Part shown: piece by piece, positions 1 through 4,915 of the stretch
How the letters are laid out: every line of letters begins with the position of its first letter
Numbering within the stretch: the stretch's first letter is position 1
DNA from: DATFAS01 sp035254305
Lineage (GTDB): Bacteria; Bacillota; Bacilli; Aneurinibacillales; RAOX-1
Direction of reading: 5' to 3'
Assembly (NCBI GenBank): GCA_035254305.1
Contig: DATFAS010000073.1
Location: 1-6,645 of the forward strand
Length of the DNA: 6,645 nucleotides
Notes under the pieces: generated by a model
Databases searched by the model: none
Told to the model about the DNA's origin: nothing
The model's input: only the letters and a program-made list of their open reading frames with translations
Position numbers and translations under genes: made by a program

Positions 1-40
1 TTCGAACTTTTTTCTTTTCTTTGATGAATACCTCGAACAC
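1..40 (-). CDS. Possible start of a leftward gene, cut by the window edge
   Basis: A GTG codon at 40-38 opens a frame reading MFEVFIKEKKKVR to the window edge without a stop. It is preceded on the minus strand by a purine run, AAGGGGGG (57-50), nine bases from the GTG, which could act as a ribosome binding site. An extended -10 element lies upstream at 103-111. Only 13 codons are visible, all charged or hydrophobic, and no family can be recognised. The call rests on the promoter, ribosome-site and start arrangement alone, so it could be chance. An alternative is that this is plain intergenic sequence. Confidence 0.3.
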   Translation of the reverse strand, partial: MFEVFIKEKKKVR

Positions 41-249
41 GATTCTAAGCCCCCCTTCACATAATTCATAAAAGAAATTAATGTAAAGATCCATTTTCAA
101 TAATTATATCATTTTAAGAGTTAATATCCATAATATTGCGACATTTACCTATATCTATCATGTTTAACTAGGTTAACTAAAGCAGTAGTAGATTTAAATT
201 GTACCTGTGCAGAGATGGAAAGTAATTAAAAACGTATACTTTCCTTTCC
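41..249. other. Gene-free stretch with little recognisable content
   Basis: This AT-rich stretch has no convincing coding frame on either strand. It contains a possible leftward promoter (103-111) and a short direct repeat, TTAACTA-GG-TTAACTA, at 164-179. The repeat also forms a partial inverted repeat (GTTTAAC/GTTAAC-like) and could be a regulator site, but nothing identifies the regulator. Its right end is the U-tract of the thioesterase terminator. Confidence 0.5.
103..111 (-). promoter_or_regulatory. Possible extended -10 promoter, leftward
   Basis: On the minus strand the sequence reads TGATATAAT: a perfect TATAAT (108-103) with a TG one base upstream, as in extended -10 promoters of Gram-positive bacteria. 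No good -35 is found 16-18 bases upstream, which extended -10 promoters tolerate. It would start RNA near position 96 and feed the possible gene leaving the left edge. In such AT-rich sequence a chance match is quite possible. Confidence 0.35.
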
Positions 250-281
250 ACAAAGAAAAGATCGCATCATGATGCGATCTT
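250..281 (-). terminator. Intrinsic terminator of the thioesterase gene
   Basis: A perfect 24-base palindrome (258-281, arms AAGATCGCATCA / TGATGCGATCTT) begins three bases after the thioesterase stop codon. On the minus strand it is followed by TTTTCTTT (257-250). A strong hairpin plus U-tract is the standard rho-independent terminator. It would end both the thioesterase transcript and any read-through from the gerPD-like gene. Confidence 0.9.
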
Positions 282-284
282 AAA

Positions 285-803
285 CTACCCCATTTCCCAA
301 TATTTATCTGTTGTTAAAAATAATGCCAATTCTTTACTTTCTTCCCTTCGAACCCTTCGCATGTTGGCACGACTAGGGGCCATATCATGTAGCTTCTTTT
401 CTTCTTCTGTTTCTGGAATTACACCTGGTACTAGTACTGGTTTCTTGTTTTCATCTAGAGCAACGAATGTCAAGAAAGAAGTAGCTGCGATTCTTCGTTC
501 ACCACTATATAAATTCTCTGCAACGACCTTTACAAACACTTCCATCGAAGTGCGTCCAGTGGAAATAACACAGGATTCAAGACAAACCGAATCCTTAGGA
601 GTGATGGGTGTCAAATAGTCTACTGAGTCCGTGGAAGCAGTAACTACTGGTCTTCTTGAGTGTCGTGTGGCAGATAATGATGCGACATCATCGATATAAG
701 ACATTAATTTCCCACCGAATAATGTGTCATGAAGATTCGTGTCTGGTGGCATGACATGACTTGTTTTTACAATTCTAGAATCCCTACAATATTTAGCTTC
801 CAT
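285..803 (-). CDS. Acyl-CoA thioesterase, hotdog fold (YkhA/ACOT type)
   Basis: Cytoplasmic enzyme expected to hydrolyse acyl-CoA thioesters to free acid and CoA. The 172-residue product carries the hallmark of the YkhA/BFIT group: PPDTNLHDTLFGGKLMSYID (residues 19-38), followed by DDVASLSATRH and ASTDSVDYLTPI (about 56-67). The Asn/Asp-rich hotdog helix (N23, D38) holds the likely active-site residues. A second block, TGRTSMEVFVKV, and a SGERRIAATSFLTFVALDE strand fit the rest of the fold, and the C-terminal tail is charged. An in-frame GTG lies at 815, but I chose ATG 803 because GGAAGGTGAT, complementary to the 16S rRNA end, sits seven bases before it and the resulting length matches what I recall for YkhA (about 172). 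The gene has its own promoter (830-858) and terminator. The physiological acyl-CoA substrate cannot be read from sequence; the family often prefers medium- to long-chain acyl-CoAs. Confidence 0.9.
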   Translation of the reverse strand: MEAKYCRDSRIVKTSHVMPPDTNLHDTLFGGKLMSYIDDVASLSATRHSRRPVVTASTDSVDYLTPITPKDSVCLESCVISTGRTSMEVFVKVVAENLYSGERRIAATSFLTFVALDENKKPVLVPGVIPETEEEKKLHDMAPSRANMRRVRREESKELALFLTTDKYWEMG

Positions 804-829
804 ATAATCTATCACCTTCCATGGATAGA

Positions 830-858
830 ATTATATATTAATTCATAGTAAATACCAA
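830..858 (-). promoter_or_regulatory. Sigma-A type promoter of the thioesterase gene
   Basis: On the minus strand TTGGTA (858-853) and a perfect TATAAT (835-830) are separated by 17 bases, placing the RNA start near 823, about 20 bases before the chosen ATG. Four of six -35 bases match consensus. The -35 begins only two bases after the stop codon of the gerPD-like gene, so the small gene and the promoter are packed together with no terminator between them. Confidence 0.65.
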
Positions 859-860
859 AT

Positions 861-1040
861 TTAATGTTTGATATTTTGCCACTCGTCGGGTTTATAAATA
901 ACTGAGCTAGATGGTGTATCAAAGATCGAACAACTGGTGATTTCCTTCGTATCCCCTATCATGAATAGGCACGATCGTTCTAACCCTCCAACCTTTACCT
1001 TACCTACAGATATGGTTTTATTATTTACCTTCATTTTCAT
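861..1040 (-). CDS. GerPD-like spore germination/coat protein, divergent from gerP operon
   Basis: A 59-residue protein with the layout of GerPD: a beta-rich N-terminus (MKMKVNNKTISVGKVKVGG), the family motif SCLFMIGDT at 23-31, and SIFDTP at 38-43. Aligned without gaps with the operon GerPD, IGD falls at 28-30 and Phe at 40 in both, with about 14 identities in the first 50 residues. Upstream in-frame ATGs exist at 1070 and 1067, but ATG 1040 is preferred: AGAGGAA (1054-1048) lies seven bases before it, the length then equals that recalled for GerPD (about 58), and the predicted sigma-K transcript would start near 1070. The C-terminal tail (YKPDEWQNIKH) lacks the IxGPFVP-like ending I recall from GerPD. 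By family the likely role is in the inner spore coat, helping germinant entry; this is inferred. It has two Cys (24, 37). It is probably the first gene of a leftward late-sporulation transcript that may continue into the thioesterase gene. Confidence 0.8.
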   Translation of the reverse strand: MKMKVNNKTISVGKVKVGGLERSCLFMIGDTKEITSCSIFDTPSSSVIYKPDEWQNIKH

Positions 1041-1076
1041 AGTGATGTTCCTCTTTTCACTCTTCATCATCTACCC

Positions 1077-1104
1077 TACCTTATGCAATAGATAAGCGAG
1101 GGGT
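1077..1104 (-). promoter_or_regulatory. Sigma-K-like promoter for the gerPD-like gene
   Basis: On the minus strand CATAAGGTA (1085-1077) matches the sigma-K -10 pattern CATAnnnTA at every fixed base and is preceded by G, as preferred. An AC within AAACCC (1104-1103) stands exactly 17 bases upstream and fits the short -35. Transcription would start near 1070, giving a leader of about 30 bases that contains the AGAGGAA ribosome site. The consensus is taken from Bacillus subtilis. Confidence 0.7.
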
Positions 1105-1134
1105 TTAATACGAGGAAAAGAAAAATCGTGATGA

Positions 1135-1162
1135 ACACCCAGATCAGCTTTCACATAGAATA
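1135..1162 (+). promoter_or_regulatory. Sigma-K-like promoter of the gerP operon
   Basis: CATAGAATA (1154-1162) matches the sigma-K -10 pattern CATAnnnTA in full. AC at 1135-1136 lies 17 bases upstream, the same spacing as in the divergent promoter. RNA would begin near 1169, about 27 bases before gerPA. This agrees with the known mother-cell, sigma-K-dependent expression of gerP in Bacillus. I did not find a convincing GerE site. Confidence 0.75.
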
Positions 1163-1195
1163 AACTAAGTATTCCTGTATAAGGGAGATTCTTTC

Positions 1196-1444
1196 ATGCC
1201 AGCCATTGTTGGAATAGTCAATGTAAACAGCATCAGCGGTGTTTTAAATATAGGTGATGTACGAACCATTGCACCTAAGAGTATTTCCAAAACGTTTGCA
1301 GGCGGTGGGTCATTTAATTCAGGAGACAACTTACGAGTGAACAACGGCAAAAGCATCACGTACATTCATGACTCAGATGTGGTGGACCACCCCATATTTG
1401 CTGAGGAAATTAAAGTGCCAAAAGAGAAGGATGGATGGTCATGA
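1196..1444 (+). CDS. gerPA: Spore germination protein GerPA
   Basis: First gene of the gerP operon. GerP proteins are small inner-coat components; mutants germinate slowly because nutrients cannot pass the coat easily. The 82-residue product belongs to the GerPA/GerPF family: it begins MPAIVGIVNVNSISGVLNIGD and contains IAPKS (25-29), SKTFAGGGSFNSGDNL (31-46) and DVVDHP (61-66), where the family usually has DxxDQP. The SKTFAGxGSFNxGD block is typical of GerPA rather than GerPF. The C-terminus (about residues 70-82, ending KEKDGWS) is longer than the roughly 73 residues usual for GerPA; this charged tail also encodes the gerPB ribosome site. ATG 1196 has AAGGGAG eight bases upstream. The stop overlaps the gerPB start as ATGA, which suggests translational coupling. 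Confidence 0.93.
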   Translation: MPAIVGIVNVNSISGVLNIGDVRTIAPKSISKTFAGGGSFNSGDNLRVNNGKSITYIHDSDVVDHPIFAEEIKVPKEKDGWS

Positions 1445-1692
1445 ATTTCTTTATTACCCAAAATATAATGATTCACTCGATAAAGATTGATAGTCTTACC
1501 AACTCATCCGTCTTTCAGATCGGAACAGCAGGTATCATTAAACCGTTATCTCAGCTATATAACACAGGAGGTTTTACAAAACCTGCTCCTTCCATTCCTC
1601 TCCCGGGCCAACCCGAGGGAACACTCCCGCCATCTCCTTCCCAAGTGACACCACCTGTTCCTTTTGTTCCTTTGGTTGGTCCTTCAGCATAG
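1441..1692 (+). CDS. gerPB: Spore germination protein GerPB
   Basis: Inner-coat germination protein of the gerP operon, 83 residues. The N-terminus MNFFITQNIMIHSIKIDSLT, the motif NSSVFQIGTAG (21-31) and LYNTGGF (39-45) are characteristic of GerPB. From about residue 48 to the end the chain is rich in Pro and Gly (PAPSIPLPGQPEG..., PPVPFVPLVGPSA) and probably disordered. Another ATG six bases upstream (1435) is in frame, but 1441 gives the conserved MNF start and the ATGA overlap with gerPA. AGAAGG at 1425-1430 is the likely ribosome site, inside the gerPA tail. Confidence 0.92.
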   Translation: MNFFITQNIMIHSIKIDSLTNSSVFQIGTAGIIKPLSQLYNTGGFTKPAPSIPLPGQPEGTLPPSPSQVTPPVPFVPLVGPSA

Positions 1693-1714
1693 ATGATAAC
1701 GAAAGGGTGATCAC

Positions 1715-2329
1715 ATGAATTGGAATCAATACATGGATTATTATATGAGGCAGCTTCATGCTTCTTTGTACTCACAGAACAGGCAAATTGAACAATTAAA
1801 ACAATCCATAGACAAACTACAGAAGGAAATAAACCAGTTAAGTGAAAAAATCACCCCCTCCGTTGTCAGAAATGAATACAAGTTTGATCTTTTGAAAGTA
1901 GAGAAATTAGAAGGTACACTTAATATTGGTTTAAATCCGAATAGCAAGGATTCCTCTATAGGGGAGCTCGACGTCAGTCAATCGTTAGATGTATCCACTT
2001 TTGAAAAACAAAATCCAGAATGCTTCAAAAAAATTCAGCAGCAAATCAATGAATATTTATGTGGTGAAGCTTATCAATATCTGATGTCCATCGAACAGCA
2101 ATATGGTTGCCAGTTAGGGGATGATTATCGGAAATTCATTCTAGATGATGTGAAGAAACAGATTGATCAGCGAATTCGCTACTACTTAAGTCAACACCCA
2201 TGTGTAGACCCGTTCTCTAATGAACAGTTACAACAAATCGAGCAATCAGTCATTAATCGAGTCATTGCAGATATCAACAAGTCATGCGAAGCCTTTCTGC
2301 ACAATCTCCCCAAGGAGGGGTGGTCATGA
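1715..2329 (+). CDS. gerPC: Spore germination protein GerPC
   Basis: The largest GerP protein, 204 residues, essentially the family length (about 205 in B. subtilis as recalled). Residues about 15-46 form a predicted coiled coil (NRQIEQLKQSIDKLQKEINQ region). The family block YKFDLLKVEKLEGTLNIGL follows at 55-73, then a polar linker and a helical C-terminal half with EYLCGEAYQYL and LDDVKKQIDQRIRYYL. All five Cys (103, 116, 132, 163, 191) lie in the C-terminal half, a possible source of coat cross-links. No signal peptide or membrane segment is visible, as expected for a mother-cell protein placed on the forespore surface. The ribosome site AAAGGGTGATC lies just before ATG 1715, after a 22-base gap from gerPB. 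The stop overlaps gerPD by ATGA. Confidence 0.93.
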   Translation: MNWNQYMDYYMRQLHASLYSQNRQIEQLKQSIDKLQKEINQLSEKITPSVVRNEYKFDLLKVEKLEGTLNIGLNPNSKDSSIGELDVSQSLDVSTFEKQNPECFKKIQQQINEYLCGEAYQYLMSIEQQYGCQLGDDYRKFILDDVKKQIDQRIRYYLSQHPCVDPFSNEQLQQIEQSVINRVIADINKSCEAFLHNLPKEGWS

Positions 2330-2532
2330 AACTAATCATTGAAAATGGTCACTTAAACGTAAAGGAAATTAAAATTACGAGCTTAGCTACTTCCTCCCTT
2401 GTTTTTATAGGAGATTGTCATACAGTTAAGCTGAAGAATTGGTTTGAAGAGCCACCCGATCGAATGATTGTAGGCGTGACCCCGGGACTCGGTGGCTCTG
2501 AACTGGAAGGGGAAGGAATCGATGAACTTTAG
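2326..2532 (+). CDS. gerPD: Spore germination protein GerPD
   Basis: 68 residues, placed between gerPC and gerPE where gerPD always sits. It has the GerPB/D/E-type motif TSSLVFIGD (22-30) and FEEPP at 40-44, where GerPD as I recall it reads FDTPP, followed by IVGVTPGLGG. The C-terminus (SELEGEGIDEL) is acidic and longer than the usual 58 residues; its coding sequence supplies the gerPE ribosome site. ATG 2326 was chosen over an in-frame ATG at 2284 because AAGGAGGGG lies just upstream and the start overlaps the gerPC stop as ATGA. The protein departs more from the family pattern than the divergent GerPD-like protein at 861-1040. Identity as GerPD is secure mainly by position plus the motif. 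Confidence 0.85.
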   Translation: MKLIIENGHLNVKEIKITSLATSSLVFIGDCHTVKLKNWFEEPPDRMIVGVTPGLGGSELEGEGIDEL

Positions 2533-2902
2533 AACCTCAGTCGTTAAACAATTAAATAATATAAGCCTAGACGAAACCTCCATCATTCAAATTGGCGATT
2601 CTGAAATTCTTACTCCTTCAACCGATGTTATTGCTGTCCAAAGGGAAAAAGCTATTTTCTATGAAAATGAATTTAATTATGAGGATTACTTCATGTTTAA
2701 AGGAGCTTTTCCTTTTTCTTGTTTGGAAGAAGATATGGAAATGATAGCCCTACAAGCCTCCCCTATTATTCAAGTAGAAAAATTAGAGGTTTCCTTCATC
2801 GCAGCAGCCTCGGGGATCCATATTGGCTCAACTCTTGATCTTCAAGCGGAATCACGGGTCAAAAATATTCGCCACCTCTTCAGGAAAGAACCTGTTGAAT
2901 GA
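2522..2902 (+). CDS. gerPE: Spore germination protein GerPE
   Basis: 126 residues, the usual GerPE size. It has two GerP-type strand motifs, TSIIQIGDS (19-27) and GIHIGST (98-104), around a central region containing VIAVQREKAIFYENE (36-50) and KGAFPFSCLEE. It ends in a basic segment, RVKNIRHLFRKEP. GerPE is an inner-coat protein required with the other GerP proteins for germinant permeability. ATG 2522 is preferred to an in-frame ATG at 2492: it follows GGAAGGGGAAGG by five bases, and the N-terminus MNFRTSVVKQL resembles family members. The gene overlaps the end of gerPD by 11 bases. Confidence 0.92.
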   Translation: MNFRTSVVKQLNNISLDETSIIQIGDSEILTPSTDVIAVQREKAIFYENEFNYEDYFMFKGAFPFSCLEEDMEMIALQASPIIQVEKLEVSFIAAASGIHIGSTLDLQAESRVKNIRHLFRKEPVE

Positions 2903-2927
2903 TTACGAGACAAGGAGGTGCCTCAAA

Positions 2928-3143
2928 TTGCCATCTGTCGTCGGCGCAGTGAATATCAATGATAATTCTGGAACATTTAATGTAGGGGACGTTCTGAATA
3001 TTTCTCCCAAAAGCAATACAAAGACTTTTCAAGGTCAGGGCGGAGGGAGCATCGGCAATATTATAAATGAAGTAAATGGTGTAAATAGCACCAATTCCGT
3101 TAATGCCAATGGCGTTGATCAGCCGGTTGCAGGGAATCTATAG
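2928..3143 (+). CDS. gerPF: Spore germination protein GerPF (TTG start)
   Basis: Last gerP gene, 71 residues, homologous to GerPA. The start is a TTG at 2928, seven bases after AAGGAGGTG (2912-2920), the best ribosome site in the operon; it yields the family N-terminus (M)PSVVGAVNI. The frame stays open further upstream to an ATG at 2823 inside gerPE, but that start has no ribosome site and would add an unrelated leader of 35 residues. Motifs: FNVGD (17-21), ISPKSNTKTFQGQGGG (25-40), and VDQP (63-66). The C-terminal third is Asn-rich (NEVNGVNSTNSVNANG), as in other GerPF proteins. The gene is followed by a 120-base untranslated stretch and the operon terminator. Confidence 0.93.
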   Translation: MPSVVGAVNINDNSGTFNVGDVLNISPKSNTKTFQGQGGGSIGNIINEVNGVNSTNSVNANGVDQPVAGNL

Positions 3144-3263
3144 AATAGAGATGTCTTTCCCCGTGAATAAAAAGTCACAATCCAATTGAGGAAATTTCAT
3201 ACAAATTTCATTTTAGTTCATTATGATAACAGTATTGATTCACCTTCCTTTTTAAACTCTTTG

Positions 3264-3298
3264 GGACTTGCTTAACTAAAGCAAGTCCTCTTTTTTTT
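3264..3298 (+). terminator. Intrinsic terminator of the gerP operon
   Basis: Perfect 10-base stem GGACTTGCTT (3264-3273) / AAGCAAGTCC (3279-3288) with a five-base loop AACTA, followed by TCTTTTTTTT. It is a strong rho-independent terminator, about 120 bases after the gerPF stop. Confidence 0.95.
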
Positions 3299-3325
3299 AG
3301 AATCATTCTAATGAAATGCGATTAT

Positions 3326-3353
3326 ACATAAATAGACTGCCAAAAGGCAGCCT
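3326..3353 (-). terminator. Probable intrinsic terminator of mntH
   Basis: On the minus strand AGGCTGCC (3353-3346), loop TTTT, then GGCAGTCT (3341-3334) form an eight-pair stem with one G-U pair, followed by ATTTATGT. The U-tract is short and interrupted, so this is weaker than the other terminators here, but it lies in the right place, 18 bases after the stop codon. Confidence 0.7.
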
Positions 3354-3371
3354 TAAGGAGGATGATAACGT

Positions 3372-4682
3372 TTAAGAGAAGGTCTGGAAGATGAGGTAAA
3401 AATTTAAACAGAGGATCAGAATAGCACATATCGTAGATAAAATGGTGATACGCTTGGTATTGACAAGTACTCCCATGATCTCTTTCTTTTTGGTGAAATA
3501 AATCAAGGCAAGAATGGGCGCTGGTAGGACAAGGCTGAGTACAACTTGACTGATGACAAGTGTTCGAATCGGATCAACATGAAGAGCAACAATGATGATG
3601 GTGGGCAGCATTGTAATTAATCGCCGCAACCAAAGAGGAATCGTGAAGCCCACAAAGCCCTGCATAATGACCTGACCTGCCATAGTTCCTACGACTGAGC
3701 TTGAAATTCCAGAGCAAAGCAAGGAAAATAGAAATACGCTTGCCGCCGCAGATCCTAGTAAAGGGGTTAGGGTTTGATACGCCGATTGAATATCCACCAC
3801 CCCGGTATTACCAGATTCATTAAAGACGGATGCAGACATATACATCATGGCAAGATTTACAAATCCTGCAAAAGAAAGTGCAATGATCACTTCCTTCGTG
3901 TTAAATCGTTGGATTTTAATTTTTTCCTCATCATTCCTAGGTACAATGCGATTCTGTGTTAAGCTTGAATGCAGGTAAATCGCATGGGGCATGACTGTAG
4001 CGCCAATCACTCCTACTGCAAGTAGGATGCTATCTGAATTCCCTAACCATGGTACGATACTATGATAAACAATTTGCCCCAAATCGGGTTTGGATAAGAA
4101 GGTCTCAATAATATAAGAACCACCAATCATAAGAGCAAAGATAGCAATAAACTTTTCAAGCATTCGGAACCCATATCGATCAAGCATCAAGATTAGATAT
4201 GTGCTAATCCCTGTTAATAGAGTGGCATACAGCATAGGGATGCCAAACAGCAAATTTAAGGCTATGGTTGCACCTAGAAACTCCGCTAAGTCTGTTGCCA
4301 TTGCCGCAATTTCTGAAACAATCCACATCAGATAGGAAAGTGATTTAGGAAAGTGCTCACGACATAACTCTGGAAGATTTCTTCCTGTAGCAATCCCTAA
4401 TTTAGCTGACATATTCTGCAGCAGCATGGCGATCAGATTGGATAATATCACCACCCATAGCATTCGATAACCAAATTGCGATCCACTCTGAATATTTGTT
4501 GCAAAATTACCAGGGTCTATATAGGCAATGGAAGCGACGAAAGCTGGACCTAGAAATGGAAGTATGGCTCGAATACCTTTATGTTTTCCAGCTAGGGAAG
4601 CTCTGGCATCTTCAACTGTCTTTCGGTCCGTAAAGGACGGCTCCCAGGTAATTTCTGCTCTTTGAACATTGCTTGGTTCCAC
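3372..4682 (-). CDS. mntH: Nramp-family manganese/divalent metal transporter MntH
   Basis: Proton-coupled importer of Mn2+ and related divalent metals in the cytoplasmic membrane. The Nramp metal-site motifs are both intact: DPGN in the first membrane helix (residues 56-59) and GATVMPHAIYLHS in the sixth (A228, M231, H233). About 11 hydrophobic helices can be traced; the soluble N-terminus of about 36 residues is charged. The 436-residue length is normal. An earlier in-frame GTG exists at 4712, but GTG 4682 is preferred: AGGAG stands seven to eight bases before it, and the likely -10 element (4722-4727) would start RNA almost at 4712. The gene is monocistronic, with its own terminator. Two palindromes upstream suggest control by the Mn sensor MntR. 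Confidence 0.94.
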   Translation of the reverse strand: MEPSNVQRAEITWEPSFTDRKTVEDARASLAGKHKGIRAILPFLGPAFVASIAYIDPGNFATNIQSGSQFGYRMLWVVILSNLIAMLLQNMSAKLGIATGRNLPELCREHFPKSLSYLMWIVSEIAAMATDLAEFLGATIALNLLFGIPMLYATLLTGISTYLILMLDRYGFRMLEKFIAIFALMIGGSYIIETFLSKPDLGQIVYHSIVPWLGNSDSILLAVGVIGATVMPHAIYLHSSLTQNRIVPRNDEEKIKIQRFNTKEVIIALSFAGFVNLAMMYMSASVFNESGNTGVVDIQSAYQTLTPLLGSAAASVFLFSLLCSGISSSVVGTMAGQVIMQGFVGFTIPLWLRRLITMLPTIIIVALHVDPIRTLVISQVVLSLVLPAPILALIYFTKKKEIMGVLVNTKRITILSTICAILILCLNFYLIFQTFS

Positions 4683-4721
4683 CTTTATTCTCCTCACATG
4701 ATCATTATTCACTTTATAAAC

Positions 4722-4730
4722 ATTTTATCA
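4722..4730 (-). promoter_or_regulatory. Probable extended -10 promoter of mntH
   Basis: The minus strand reads TGATAAAAT: TAAAAT at 4727-4722 with an upstream TG at one base distance. No clear -35 is present; the place where it would be is taken by the proximal palindrome (4741-4760). RNA would start near 4715, about 33 bases before GTG 4682. Confidence 0.5.
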
Positions 4731-4740
4731 GGGTATACTC

Positions 4741-4760
4741 TTATTTCTCATGGCAAATAA
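4741..4760. promoter_or_regulatory. Candidate MntR operator, proximal box
   Basis: Inverted repeat with perfect six-base arms TTATTT / AAATAA around eight bases. Read on the minus strand it contains TTTGCCATGAGAAAT, similar to the TTTGC...GGAAA-like boxes recalled for Bacillus MntR. It covers the -35 zone of the predicted mntH promoter, so binding would block transcription when manganese is plentiful. The regulator is inferred from the target gene. Confidence 0.55.
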
Positions 4761-4780
4761 ATTTTCCCATGTGCAAAATT
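4760..4780. promoter_or_regulatory. Candidate MntR operator, distal box
   Basis: A second inverted repeat with arms AATTTT / AAAATT around nine bases; the minus strand reads TTTTGCACATGGGAAAA. It shares the TTTGC...ATG..GAAA pattern with the proximal box, and its centre lies about 20 bases (two helical turns) away, on the same face of the DNA. Confidence 0.6.
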
Positions 4781-4880
4781 GGCTTTAAAAAAAATAACCT
4801 TGATGAAAAAACACATTATATCATTAGTTTATTTCTAATTACTGAAATAGTTGCCTGTACCAAACCATATTGTTCACGCC

Positions 4881-4907
4881 TAAAGAAAACCACCCTATTC
4901 GGATGGT
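4881..4907 (-). terminator. Intrinsic terminator of the nucleobase permease gene
   Basis: On the minus strand ACCATCC (4907-4901), loop GAATA, GGGTGGT (4895-4889) form a seven-pair stem with one U-G pair, followed by TTTCTTTA. It begins eight bases after the permease stop and separates this gene from mntH. Confidence 0.8.
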
Positions 4908-4915
4908 CTGTTGAG

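Larger units (their letters stand above)
3144..3371. other. Convergent intergenic region between gerPF and mntH
   Basis: No gene is seen here. It holds a 9-base direct repeat, AAATTTCAT, at 3192-3200 and 3203-3211, and TTCA words recurring at 10-11 base steps (3196, 3207, 3217, then 3239). It also holds the gerP terminator (3264-3298) and the mntH terminator (3334-3353). A weak TATGAT at 3222-3227 lacks a matching -35. Confidence 0.6.

Noticed and set aside
361..618. Open frame on the plus strand inside the thioesterase gene
   Set aside because: It is antisense to a well-supported enzyme, has no ribosome site, and its product resembles no family.
1551..1775. Leftward frames opposite the proline-rich end of gerPB
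   Set aside because: They arise because the complement of the Pro codons gives Gly-rich frames without stops; there is no ribosome site and gerPB explains the DNA.
2823..2927. Upstream extension of gerPF to an ATG within gerPE
   Set aside because: The added 35 residues are shifted-frame gerPE sequence with no ribosome site; the TTG at 2928 restores the family N-terminus.
4683..4715. Manganese riboswitch (yybP-ykoY type) ahead of mntH
   Set aside because: The predicted leader of about 33 bases is far too short; the palindromes in the DNA upstream explain control better.
4830..4849. Inverted repeat TATTTC-N8-GAAATA upstream of mntH as a third operator
   Set aside because: It lacks the TTTGC...GAAA pattern of the other two boxes and lies about 100 bases from the promoter; such arms are frequent in AT-rich DNA.
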